NCBI GenBank assembly: GCA_000431155.1
Contig: HF985651.1
Span: forward strand, 1 to 44,777
Source of the DNA: Bacteroides sp. CAG:927
GTDB lineage: Bacteria; Bacteroidota; Bacteroidia; Bacteroidales; Muribaculaceae
Reading direction: 5' to 3'
DNA: 44,777 nucleotides
The notes beneath the pieces are model-generated. The model was not told where the DNA came from. It ran no database searches and saw nothing but the letters and a program-made list of their open reading frames with translations. Both the position numbers and the translations under genes were made by a program. Below are positions 8,488 to 16,689 of the stretch, piece after piece (positions within the stretch are counted from its first letter, which is position 1; each line of letters opens with the position of its first letter).

Positions 8488-8634
8488 TTTAACAACTAAA
8501 GCTAAATGATATATGTTATGATATTATGGCGCTGATAATTAGATGTTTATTTCGCTATCCTTGTTCGGCGGGAGGCAAAATGAGTGCTTATTTCAAGAAA
8601 ATCGTTTTTGTCACAGGGCACAAATTTTTATGAA

Positions 8635-8668
8635 TTTGATGGTAATATGGAAAATATTCGTAATTTTG
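8635..8668 (+). promoter_or_regulatory. Bacteroidetes-type promoter for the UpxY operon
   Basis: A -7 element fitting TAnnTTTG (TAATTTTG, 8661-8668) with a TTTG at 8635-8638, 22 bases upstream, resembles the Bacteroidetes -33/-7 promoter. The predicted start of transcription is near 8675, giving a short leader before the regulator. No inverted repeats suggesting promoter inversion were found around it. Confidence 0.55.
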
Positions 8669-8710
8669 CACGCGGAATGAGCATCTCCAACCAAGAGTGA
8701 TATAATCAGG

Positions 8711-9316
8711 GTGCCTTTGACCACGAAAAAACATTTAGTAGGGATTTCCGCGACAGGGCCTATGGGCGTTGACGATGCCGTAGGCGTGCCAAAAAAGAAT
8801 TGGTATGTGGCCATAGTCAACTCCCGACATGAAAAGACGGTAGGGGATAAACTACAGAAAATCAATCTAGAAAGCTATGTGGCCACGCAAAAGGAGATGC
8901 GAGTGTGGAGCAATGGGCGCCGCAAGCTAATAGATAGAGTGGTCATTACGGGAGTGGTTTTCGTGCGCTGTACGGAAACCGAACGCCGCAATATCGTCAA
9001 ACTTCCTTATATCAATCGCTTTATGGTCAACCGTACCGCTGATTCTGGGAGCTTGAATCGTCCAGTAGCGGTGATAAATGACTTGGAGATAGCGAGGCTC
9101 AAGTTCATGCTCGGTCAAACGGAGCATCCTGTAGAGATAAATCCAACCGCATTCCGGGTCAAAGACAATGTGAGGGTTATCCGCGGGAGCCTGCGCGGTT
9201 TGGAAGGAGAAATCCGTGAGAATTCTGATGGCACGCATACACTTGTGGTAAGCCTGTCGCTGCTTGGTGGCGCAACCGTGTTCATCGAGCCACAAGATGT
9301 TGAAAAAATAGGCTGA
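8711..9316 (+). CDS. UpxY-family NusG-like transcription antiterminator
   Basis: A NusG paralogue of the Bacteroidales UpxY type, which keeps RNA polymerase reading through its own long polysaccharide operon. The NusG N-terminal domain starts with NWYVAIVNSRHEKTVGDKL, continues through VWSNGRRKLIDRVVITGVVFVR, and a KOW-like C-terminal part has FRVKDNVRVIRGSLRGLEG. The GTG at 8711 gives 201 residues and lies 36 bases after the predicted transcription start; the ATG at 8762 would give 184 residues and is also plausible. It is the first gene of module B, as expected for a cis-acting UpxY. No UpxZ-like partner gene follows. Confidence 0.9.
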   Translation: MPLTTKKHLVGISATGPMGVDDAVGVPKKNWYVAIVNSRHEKTVGDKLQKINLESYVATQKEMRVWSNGRRKLIDRVVITGVVFVRCTETERRNIVKLPYINRFMVNRTADSGSLNRPVAVINDLEIARLKFMLGQTEHPVEINPTAFRVKDNVRVIRGSLRGLEGEIRENSDGTHTLVVSLSLLGGATVFIEPQDVEKIG

Positions 9317-9325
9317 ACAGCCTAT
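9308..9325 (+). promoter_or_regulatory. Hairpin overlapping the UpxY stop codon
   Basis: Bases 9308-9314 pair perfectly with 9319-9325 around a 4-base loop that contains part of the UGA stop. No T run follows, so it is unlikely to be a plain terminator. It could be a pause or stability element before the 178-base untranslated stretch that leads to the next gene. Confidence 0.35.
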
Positions 9326-9494
9326 CATATTTAATATCAGTCATTACAACGCGTGTCCCATTCTTTATAAAATATTATGGGCTTCCATGACTTATTTCAA
9401 TAGAAGATTTATTGGGTTCTCAATTGGTAGTGGAAGATATTGAGAGAATAGCATACAAATAGTAAGGCAAATTTTTTTTGTTAAAGTTTTTAAT

Positions 9495-10085
9495 ATGAGT
9501 TTATTTTATTCTATCACATCATTTCCATACAGATTTCGACAATATATTCACCGTAAACACATCCGTTCATCTTTCACTGCTTTGGGAAAACGGTATAACA
9601 TAATGCCAGGCTCGCTTATCCTCCTCAGCGATGGGTCAGTTGCCACAGACATAGAACTTGGTGAATATGTAACTCTCTATGGTACATTGCAGTCGCAACA
9701 TCATGGGAAAATCATAATGGGGAACTATACTCGGTTGGGAAAAAATTCAAATATACGGTGTGTTAATAAGGTAGTCATAGGAGACTATACGGCTATAGCC
9801 AATAATGTTGTGATTTCAGATAACGGCAATCATCCAATTGATCCTGTTTTCAGGCGAAAGATGAAAGAAGATGCTCTTGATGGAGATATGCGTCTATGGA
9901 AACACTCTGATCATGCGCCGGTAATAATAGGCGAAAATGTTTGGGTGTGCGAAGGCGCACGTATTAACCGGGGAGTAACAATAGGAGATAATGCTATAAT
10001 TGCAGCAGGGGCTATTGTCACTAAAGATATTCCCGCCAATACTATTGCAGCAGGGATTCCCGCAAAAGTAATTCGATCAATATAA
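9495..10085 (+). CDS. Left-handed beta-helix (hexapeptide) acetyltransferase
   Basis: A 196-residue trimeric acyltransferase of the WbbJ/maltose-O-acetyltransferase type, expected to O-acetylate a sugar of the polysaccharide using acetyl-CoA. Hexapeptide repeats are seen through residues 55-110 (for example VVIGDYTAIANNVVIS) and again at 140-190 (PVIIGENVWVCEGARI, GVTIGDNAIIAAGAIVTKDI), ending in the common AAGIPAKVIR. A protruding loop with GNHPID lies between them, where the catalytic His usually sits. It is the first structural gene after the UpxY regulator and is AT-rich. Confidence 0.88.
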   Translation: MSLFYSITSFPYRFRQYIHRKHIRSSFTALGKRYNIMPGSLILLSDGSVATDIELGEYVTLYGTLQSQHHGKIIMGNYTRLGKNSNIRCVNKVVIGDYTAIANNVVISDNGNHPIDPVFRRKMKEDALDGDMRLWKHSDHAPVIIGENVWVCEGARINRGVTIGDNAIIAAGAIVTKDIPANTIAAGIPAKVIRSI

Positions 10086-10088
10086 AAA

Positions 10089-11582
10089 GTGGCCATATCA
10101 TCAAAAAAAACAGTGATGAAGAATACTGTCATTCTATATATTAGAATGATAATCACTCTTGTCGTTTCGCTTTATACCTCAAGGGTGACATTGCAACTAC
10201 TTGGTGTTGATGATTTTGGTGTTTACGGTGTGGTAGGAAGCATAGTTGGCTTGTTCGCATTTCTATCAAGATCCCTTGCTGCCGCGTTAAATCGTTTCTT
10301 CTGTGCTTCAATAGCGGATGACGATACTGAAAGTCTGCGCAAAATTTTAGGAGCTACGCATATTATCCAGTGGATTATTATCGGTTTAGTTTTAATAATA
10401 TGTGAAATAGGCGGTTTATGGTTCATCCGGAATTATATGGTGGTTGCATCAGAAAAAATAGCGGCTGTATATATTGTGTTTCAGTTCTCAATTGCCACTT
10501 TCATTGTATCAATATATTCCACTATATATAACTGCATTGTCATTTCCTTTGAAAGAATGACGATATATGCTTATTTGTGTATATTTGAAGTAGTGGCTAA
10601 ATTGATTGTAACATTTGCTCTTGGATTGCTTGATGAAGATAGGCTTATATATTATAGTATATTTATATTTGGAGTTCAGCTTGTCACACTTTTTTTATAT
10701 TATATATTTGTAAAAAAACATTATCCATTATTGACTCCAAACTTCAAGGACTGTAGGGCATACGTGAAACGTATGCTTTCATTTGCAGGGTACGGATTTA
10801 TCGGCTCGTTTGGCTTCGTTGTAAAAAATCAGAGTCTTAACTTCCTTCTTAACATTTTTGGTGGCCCTGTGCTTAACGCGGCACGTACAATAAGTTTTCA
10901 AGTATATACTGCCGTATATAATTTTGTAGGGAATTTTCAGACTGCATTTTCGCCTTATATGCTTAAAAACCAGCATATCGACCAATATAACACTTGTAAT
11001 AGAGATATCACTATATTTACACATCTGTCGTTCGTTACTATGACGATATTGATGATTCCAATAATCTTTGCTACTGACGAAATATTGCATGTATGGCTTG
11101 GTAACAATGTTCCACAATGGACAGCTTATTTTACTCGCATCATTCTTATAATTGGTCTTTGTGAGGCTATTTCGTCTCCGTTGCAGAATATAATCTATGC
11201 CGATGGCAGAATCAAAATGCTCCAATACTTGTCATTATTCGCAAATGTGTCTGTGATAGCTGTTTCATGGATCATGCTGAAACAAGGTCTTAATTCAGGA
11301 GTCGTGTATGTAACTGATTTAGTTGGAAACATCTTTCTCGTATTTGTCCGGATAATGATTGCAAGCCGTAATACAGACTTGAATATCCAATATTATATTA
11401 AACGAACAGCGTTACCAATAATCATGGTTCTCATTCCATTGTATGGACTATACTATATATCACTTAACCAAATAATTCCCATATGGGTTGGCATATCTCT
11501 GTCAGAACTGCTGACCATGGTATTTGCTGTAGCAATTATGCCGCGACATTTTTTTATTAGTATAAAAAATTTCCTTAAATGA
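10089..11582 (+). CDS. Wzx-type polysaccharide flippase (MOP superfamily)
   Basis: A 497-residue integral membrane protein with about 12-14 hydrophobic segments, matching Bacteroidales Wzx/RfbX-like proteins. The opening NTVILYIRMIITLVVSLYTS followed by LGVDDFGVYGVVGSI is the usual signature of this group. It should flip the undecaprenyl-linked repeat unit to the periplasm for the EpsG-type polymerase encoded downstream. The GTG at 10089 was chosen because residues before the internal ATG at 10116 (SSKKTVMKN) fit the normal N-terminus. It overlaps the next gene by four bases and is very AT-rich. Confidence 0.92.
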   Translation: MAISSKKTVMKNTVILYIRMIITLVVSLYTSRVTLQLLGVDDFGVYGVVGSIVGLFAFLSRSLAAALNRFFCASIADDDTESLRKILGATHIIQWIIIGLVLIICEIGGLWFIRNYMVVASEKIAAVYIVFQFSIATFIVSIYSTIYNCIVISFERMTIYAYLCIFEVVAKLIVTFALGLLDEDRLIYYSIFIFGVQLVTLFLYYIFVKKHYPLLTPNFKDCRAYVKRMLSFAGYGFIGSFGFVVKNQSLNFLLNIFGGPVLNAARTISFQVYTAVYNFVGNFQTAFSPYMLKNQHIDQYNTCNRDITIFTHLSFVTMTILMIPIIFATDEILHVWLGNNVPQWTAYFTRIILIIGLCEAISSPLQNIIYADGRIKMLQYLSLFANVSVIAVSWIMLKQGLNSGVVYVTDLVGNIFLVFVRIMIASRNTDLNIQYYIKRTALPIIMVLIPLYGLYYISLNQIIPIWVGISLSELLTMVFAVAIMPRHFFISIKNFLK

Positions 11583-12178
11583 GAACAGTTTTCAGTATAA
11601 TCCAGACATTGATTGGAATAATTATATATTTGCCACATATACTTATATTTATTTCACAGCCGACTGTAACAAAACGATTTATTATTTCTGATTTATATGC
11701 AAAAGAGACTGGCAATTCACATGATACGTTTAGTATTAACACGCTAAAACCGAGCGTACTAATTCTTTTGAGTAGATATTTACTCACCGATTCATACTTT
11801 CAAGCTCTATTTTTTTATCGTCTTCGCAAGTGTAAATTAAGGCATATATTATATCATAGACATTTTTCATTAGAGATTCCATTGGATACTGAGATTGGCT
11901 ATGGCCTTAAATATGACCATCCATTTTCAACTATTCTCAATGCAAAAAGAATAGGTAACTATTGTAGAATAAAAAACAATATTACAATTGGAAATAAAAA
12001 TGATGATGAGTCATTACGTCCTGTATTAGAAGATAATGTTTACATTGGCGCAGGAGCAATCATCATAGGAAGAATAACTATTGGAGCCGGAAGTATTATA
12101 GGCGCGGGAGCTGTGGTTACTAAAAGCGTTCCACAAAACAGTGTCGTTGTTGGTAATCCGGCACGACTTATATCATGA
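11579..12178 (+). CDS. Serine acetyltransferase-like hexapeptide enzyme
   Basis: A 199-residue protein whose second half (from about residue 100) is a left-handed beta-helix like that of CysE-type acetyltransferases: EIPLDTEIGYGLKYDHPFST, RIKNNITIGNK, VYIGAGAIIIGRITIGAGS, ending VVVGNPARLI. The first half has an alpha-helical part with LLSRYLLTDSYFQALFFYRL. In polysaccharide loci such proteins are usually sugar O-acetyltransferases rather than cysteine-biosynthesis enzymes, which is the inference here. Translationally coupled to the flippase gene; a structured gap of about 370 bases follows. Confidence 0.8.
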   Translation: MRTVFSIIQTLIGIIIYLPHILIFISQPTVTKRFIISDLYAKETGNSHDTFSINTLKPSVLILLSRYLLTDSYFQALFFYRLRKCKLRHILYHRHFSLEIPLDTEIGYGLKYDHPFSTILNAKRIGNYCRIKNNITIGNKNDDESLRPVLEDNVYIGAGAIIIGRITIGAGSIIGAGAVVTKSVPQNSVVVGNPARLIS

Positions 12179-12380
12179 ATATTTATAGTTTTAGATTAAG
12201 CATATAATTCGGGAAAAACGGTATAAAATATATTGTCTCACGTGTTTTGTAAATATGATTATAACTTAGAAATTAAGTTGTTGTTTATGATAGATTAACT
12301 GCTAATGAACATATGATAGTTTCATATCTAAAACCATATAATTGAAATCATCATATATTAAGCAGAAAATAAGGGTAAGC

Positions 12381-12425
12381 CACCTAATGAGGAATAAGCC
12401 ATGAGGTTGTATTAGGTGATTTTTT
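12381..12425 (+). terminator. Internal terminator-like hairpin
   Basis: Bases 12381-12388 pair perfectly with 12411-12418 and are followed by AT and a run of T to 12425. The 22-base loop could fold further. It lies in the middle of the polysaccharide operon, so either the operon is split here or the stop is overridden by the UpxY antiterminator encoded upstream. Confidence 0.55.
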
Positions 12426-12467
12426 GACAAAAAATTATTGCCGAACTTTTATTGTTATAATGACTAT

Positions 12468-12517
12468 ATCACAGGGATTGCAGCCATTGCTTCCAATCTC
12501 TGATGAATACCTGTGAT
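12468..12517. repeat. Nested inverted repeat upstream of the acyltransferase gene
   Basis: An 8-base inverted repeat (ATCACAGG at 12468-12475, CCTGTGAT at 12510-12517) encloses a second inverted pair (GATTG at 12476-12480, CAATC at 12494-12498). It could fold as an RNA stem or be a protein-binding site; it ends 30 bases before the ATG at 12547. Confidence 0.45.
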
Positions 12518-12546
12518 TTACAATCTGTTTAGAACAATGCTTGACT

Positions 12547-13590
12547 ATGAACAATTCACAACGTATAGAATTTATAGACCTTGCAAAGGGAATCTGCATC
12601 ATCTTGGTAATTCTAGGACATTTAGTTCCTGCTTTTAATGAAAACTTTACATTCGTATTTTGTTTTAGAATACCCCTTTACTTCTGCCTTTCCGGGCTAT
12701 TTTTCAAAGATTACGGAGGTTTCAAACAGTTGTTTGCGAAGAAGACAAATAAAATACTTATACCATTTATTGCATGGTATTTTATTAGCTATTTAATATA
12801 TTACGCTGGACATGGCATTTACGGTCTTAAATCAGGCGATGCTCTTTATAGTATAACAGATATTCTTACATCAAACAGCATATTCAACATTCCCATTTGG
12901 TTCTTGCTATGCCTTTTTTGGAGCAATTTGATTTTTTATATAATTAAGTTGTTCTCTCACAATATATTTTTTATAGGCACAGGAATATTTATAGTGGCGT
13001 TTATCGGATGGGCTATGTCATTATTGAACATTCCCAATATATTATATATAGGAAGTGCATGTTCATGTATGCCGTATTTTTTTATGGGGTATGCTCTTAA
13101 ACGTAGTTCACTACTTTATCCAACCAAACAATGGCAGAAAGATTTTGCCATAATGCTGATAGCGTTGACAGTGGGGGCTCTTATGGCATTTATCCCCGAT
13201 GATCCACCTCGTCATGTTTATTTCATTAATAAGATAAAATCAGGGAATCTATTCACCATATATATATGTGCTGCGTCCTTTGTCATAGGCATTCTGTTGC
13301 TTTGTAAACGAATTGGACATTTGCCATTTGTAAGCTGGTTGGGTCGTTATTCAATAATGGTACTTGTTACCCATATGCTTGTAGGCACAGTCTTTCTTGG
13401 ACTGCAAGCACGTTTATTCCGAGGTGTTTTAAGTTTGGAACAAGTTTATCCTCTCAATTTTGTGTTTGTGGTTTTGTCAATGCTGATTATCATTCCATTT
13501 TGTAAGAAATATATGCCATATATCACGGCTCAAAAAGATATATTTGGTCCCGAAGGGCTAATAGCAAAACGATTTAACAAAAACAAATAA
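12547..13590 (+). CDS. Acyltransferase family 3 (OafA-like) membrane protein
   Basis: A 347-residue polytopic membrane protein of the acyltransferase-3 family, which O-acylates extracytoplasmic sugars. The family N-terminal signature is clear: RIEFIDLAKGICIILVILGH with the conserved His, then FRIPLYFCLSGLFF. About ten hydrophobic segments follow. ATG at 12547 is preferred over an in-frame TTG at 12541. It is the third acyl-transfer enzyme in this module and is followed six bases later by a GT8 gene. Confidence 0.9.
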   Translation: MNNSQRIEFIDLAKGICIILVILGHLVPAFNENFTFVFCFRIPLYFCLSGLFFKDYGGFKQLFAKKTNKILIPFIAWYFISYLIYYAGHGIYGLKSGDALYSITDILTSNSIFNIPIWFLLCLFWSNLIFYIIKLFSHNIFFIGTGIFIVAFIGWAMSLLNIPNILYIGSACSCMPYFFMGYALKRSSLLYPTKQWQKDFAIMLIALTVGALMAFIPDDPPRHVYFINKIKSGNLFTIYICAASFVIGILLLCKRIGHLPFVSWLGRYSIMVLVTHMLVGTVFLGLQARLFRGVLSLEQVYPLNFVFVVLSMLIIIPFCKKYMPYITAQKDIFGPEGLIAKRFNKNK

Positions 13591-13596
13591 ATTAAA

Positions 13597-14547
13597 ATGG
13601 CTTTTACTGTCGCATATGCTACCGATAATAATTATGTTCAACACGTAGCCGTTTCACTTTTTAGCCTTTTTTCTAATTCTTGCAAAGATGAAAAAATTCT
13701 TGTATTTATCCTTGGAAACAAATTATCGCGGGATAATGCAGAAAAGTTACAACAAGTTGCGAAAGATTTTGGACATGATGTAAATATAGTAGATATAAGT
13801 GATATTGAGGAGCTGCTTCCTGTAGGCGTAGATGTAGCAAATCTGTCAATAAGTACTTATTGTCGTCTATTTCTCGCCGAATTGCTCCCGGCATCTGTGA
13901 ATGAAGTGCTATATCTTGATTGCGATACTCTCGTCGGTGATAATATAACAGAAATATCCGACTATGTTAAATCCGATGATTGGTATATAGCCGGAGTAGA
14001 GGACACAATGTACCCGCATATGAAAAGAGGAATTGGATTAGGTACAAAAGATTTATATATAAATGCTGGTGTCCTTTATATCAATCTCAAACGCTGGCGT
14101 AGCGATAATGTTATAAAGCTATTTATTGAATTTATTAAATCGTTCAATGGTTCAGTACCACATCTTGATCAAGGTGTGATAAATGGCGTTTTTCAAACAG
14201 GTAAGATAAAACTCCCGTTGCGATATAATGTTCAATCACCTATATATGCTATACACCGATATTCAGATTTGATTGATTATTTTAGCCTATCGTCTTTTTA
14301 TTCCCCTAAAGAAGTCAAGGAAGCAAAACTGAAACCATGCATCATCCATTTCACTTCATTTTTTGTTGAACGGCCATGGTTTAGTTTTTGCTTGCATCCT
14401 TTTCGATCTCAGTACCGCAGATTTTTAAAAAATACTCCATTTGCAAATATCCCCTTGAAGACTAATGGTATTTCTATGACAAGTAAAATCAAAGATTTAG
14501 CATTCAAATACTTTCAACCATTTTATTTGATATTAAAACGCCGATGA
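13597..14547 (+). CDS. Glycosyltransferase family 8 (LgtC/WaaJ-like)
   Basis: A 316-residue retaining GT-A enzyme of family 8. The N-terminus AFTVAYATDNNYVQHVAVSL is the donor-binding strand, and the metal-binding DxD is in VLYLDCDTLVGDN. Further family segments are YINAGVLYINLKRWR and HLDQGVINGVF. It probably transfers galactose or glucose to the repeat unit in the cytoplasm. Its stop overlaps the following GT4 start by four bases. Confidence 0.93.
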   Translation: MAFTVAYATDNNYVQHVAVSLFSLFSNSCKDEKILVFILGNKLSRDNAEKLQQVAKDFGHDVNIVDISDIEELLPVGVDVANLSISTYCRLFLAELLPASVNEVLYLDCDTLVGDNITEISDYVKSDDWYIAGVEDTMYPHMKRGIGLGTKDLYINAGVLYINLKRWRSDNVIKLFIEFIKSFNGSVPHLDQGVINGVFQTGKIKLPLRYNVQSPIYAIHRYSDLIDYFSLSSFYSPKEVKEAKLKPCIIHFTSFFVERPWFSFCLHPFRSQYRRFLKNTPFANIPLKTNGISMTSKIKDLAFKYFQPFYLILKRR

Positions 14548-15638
14548 ACAGAATAATTATTCTCTCATACGATTATCCTCCTAATAATGGTGGTATTGCT
14601 CGGCTATGCAAGGAGATTACCAAAGGTTTTTTTGATCGTAATATCCCATTCCACGTAGTTACAAATGTAGCCGGTAGGTGTGATTATGAAAATCATGTCA
14701 CTCGCCTTCCAGGCGCGCGTGGAAGAACAGAGCTGTCTATGTTAAAATGGCTTAGAGAAAATACTGATAAATCAGATATAATTATTTGTGATACATGGCA
14801 CCCGGCAGGTTCACTTGCCATGATGTCAGGTCGTAAATTTTTTATCCTTGCTCATGGCGCAGAGTTTCTCCCAGGAATAGGGCTTTTTAGACATCGTATT
14901 TGGCCATGTTATCGCAGAATTGTTTTAAGAAAATCGGCCGGTATTATTGCAAACAGTCATTACACATGCAATCTTGTCAATAATATTGCTCCTGGATTAA
15001 CAGTAAGGGCTATTCCGTTAGCAATTGATTCTCAGAGATTCCGCCCAACAATCAAAAAAGACACTGATGACATACTGCGTTTATGTTCCGTGTCTCGTCT
15101 TGAAAAGTTTAAGGGCCATGATTTCATACTCAAGACTATTGCTGCTCTTCCTCAGAATATACGTAGTAAAATAAGCTTTGAAATAGGAGGAATAGGCCCA
15201 TACAAAGCTGAACTGGAACGACTCAGTAAGGATTTGGGACTTGAAAACATCGTGAAATTCATTGGCTTCATCCCTGAAGATGCTTTGAACGACTTCTATT
15301 CGCGAAATGATTTGTTCATACTTTGTACACGCGAAGAGCCTGACATGTGTAATGTTGAAGGTTTTGGACTCGTATTTGTAGAGGCTCAAGCTTGTGGAAC
15401 AGCTTGTATAGGGACTAAAGCCGGAGGTATTCCTGATGCTGTTATAGATAAGAAAAGCGGATGGCTTATCAATCAGGACAACGATTTACAGCTTGCGACT
15501 TTGCTTACGTGTCTCGTTAACGACAAGTTGGCAGCGCATGCAATGGGCGCTTCAGCGCGTAAGCTTATGATCAAAGAATATAGTCTTTCGGGATATATAG
15601 ATGGACTTCTTGCAGCAATTTCATATGGAAGACGCTAA
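14544..15638 (+). CDS. Glycosyltransferase family 4
   Basis: A 364-residue GT4 enzyme. The N-terminal loop reads LSYDYPPNNGGIARLCKEI, the acceptor-side His lies in FILAHGAEFLPG, and the second domain starts with LCSVSRLEKFKGHDFIL (R and K of the diphosphate-binding site). The EX7E motif is textbook: EGFGLVFVEAQACGTACIG preceded by an acidic EEPD loop. It belongs to the cytoplasmic assembly line of the repeat unit. Donor sugar is unknown. Confidence 0.92.
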   Translation: MNRIIILSYDYPPNNGGIARLCKEITKGFFDRNIPFHVVTNVAGRCDYENHVTRLPGARGRTELSMLKWLRENTDKSDIIICDTWHPAGSLAMMSGRKFFILAHGAEFLPGIGLFRHRIWPCYRRIVLRKSAGIIANSHYTCNLVNNIAPGLTVRAIPLAIDSQRFRPTIKKDTDDILRLCSVSRLEKFKGHDFILKTIAALPQNIRSKISFEIGGIGPYKAELERLSKDLGLENIVKFIGFIPEDALNDFYSRNDLFILCTREEPDMCNVEGFGLVFVEAQACGTACIGTKAGGIPDAVIDKKSGWLINQDNDLQLATLLTCLVNDKLAAHAMGASARKLMIKEYSLSGYIDGLLAAISYGRR

Positions 15639-16689
15639 GACTTTTGTATATCTTTATCGCTGCATCATTACTTTGCTTGTTGTTGTTTTAGGTTTTACTT
15701 ACAAGAAATACCTTAACCGGAAGATAAACATCTTTTATGGTTATATTCTATGCGTTGCCATTTCCCTGTATTGGGCTTTTCGTCCTATAGATACTCATTA
15801 TGGCCTTGGCGATACAAAAGGCTATGCATGGATGTTCTCTATCGTGTCGGGAGGAGGTGACCTGGAGTTTAAAGATGTTGGATTTGATTTCCTGATCAAA
15901 CATATTCCCGGTACTGAGGTATGGCTATTCTTTCTCGTTATGGCGGCTATATACAATGTAGGTTATTTAGAGGCTGCAAGGCGCTTGACTCCGGTTAGAT
16001 TTGGGGTTATGTTTATGCTTGTTGTATGCTCGTTCTCATTTACAGGATATGGGCTGAACGGTATACGTAACGGGGCAGCTGCGGCCTTGATGATGGTGGG
16101 CCTGTCGTCACAAAGAATTAGATATACCGCCTTGTTTGCGCTTTTGGCAATCTCACTCCATAAATCTTTATTGCTTCCGGTGGCCGCATATGTAGTATCT
16201 ATATTTTATAATAAGCCTAAGCCTCTTTTGGCGTTTTGGATTATATGCTTCGTCCTTTCGTTTTTTGCAGCAGGATTTCTTGCCGATGCGATTCCATGGA
16301 ATAAAATCATGGGAGATGACAGAGCTGTTGGATATCTCAACAGTACCTTTGAAGAAAATGATGCCACTTTCTCTCACACTGGGTATCGTTTTGACTTTAT
16401 CGTTTATAGTTTCGTCCCAATCTATATCGCCTACAAAGCGATAACCGATGGGATAGTTAAGAGCAAGTTGTATATACGATTATTTACAGTATATATTATA
16501 TGTAATGCTTTTTGGCTATTTACAATTTACATACCCTACAATAACAGGTTTGCATACCTGTCGTGGTTCATTTATCCATATCTCATAGGGATTCCTTTTC
16601 TTACCGATGGTAAATGGTGCACTACCAACAATATCCATTTATTGATTTTTCTAAACTTCTCATTCACTTTAATTATGTGGTTAATATGA
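15601..16689 (+). CDS. EpsG family O-antigen/EPS polymerase (Wzy-like)
   Basis: A 362-residue integral membrane protein with about ten hydrophobic segments matching the EpsG family of polysaccharide polymerases. Telling features are NRKINIFYGYILCVAIS, the periplasmic RPIDTHYGLGDTKGY loop and the YGLNGIRNGAAAALM segment, which is the family's R-N-x-hydrophobic motif. It would join flipped repeat units in the periplasm, serving the Wzx encoded upstream. The start overlaps the previous gene by 38 bases; an internal ATG at 15625 would cut that to 14 and cannot be excluded. It overlaps the next gene by four bases. Confidence 0.87.
   Translation: MDFLQQFHMEDAKTFVYLYRCIITLLVVVLGFTYKKYLNRKINIFYGYILCVAISLYWAFRPIDTHYGLGDTKGYAWMFSIVSGGGDLEFKDVGFDFLIKHIPGTEVWLFFLVMAAIYNVGYLEAARRLTPVRFGVMFMLVVCSFSFTGYGLNGIRNGAAAALMMVGLSSQRIRYTALFALLAISLHKSLLLPVAAYVVSIFYNKPKPLLAFWIICFVLSFFAAGFLADAIPWNKIMGDDRAVGYLNSTFEENDATFSHTGYRFDFIVYSFVPIYIAYKAITDGIVKSKLYIRLFTVYIICNAFWLFTIYIPYNNRFAYLSWFIYPYLIGIPFLTDGKWCTTNNIHLLIFLNFSFTLIMWLI

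Larger units (their letters stand above)
12179..12546 (+). other. Structured AT-rich intergenic region inside module B
   Basis: No gene is supported here. The stretch holds a small 6-bp hairpin near 12265-12282, a terminator-like hairpin at 12381-12425 and a second long-range inverted repeat at 12468-12517. Together they make it the largest break within an otherwise tightly packed operon, in a place where a UpxY-modified polymerase would have to read through. Confidence 0.5.

Noticed and set aside
8526..8633. A 35-codon open frame starting with ATG in the gap before the UpxY promoter
   Set aside because: It has no recognisable domain, lies between a terminator and the predicted promoter, and would need a transcript that neither provides.
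8490..8710. Invertible (phase-variable) promoter upstream of UpxY
   Set aside because: No inverted repeat of useful length was found flanking the promoter, and no recombinase gene is nearby.
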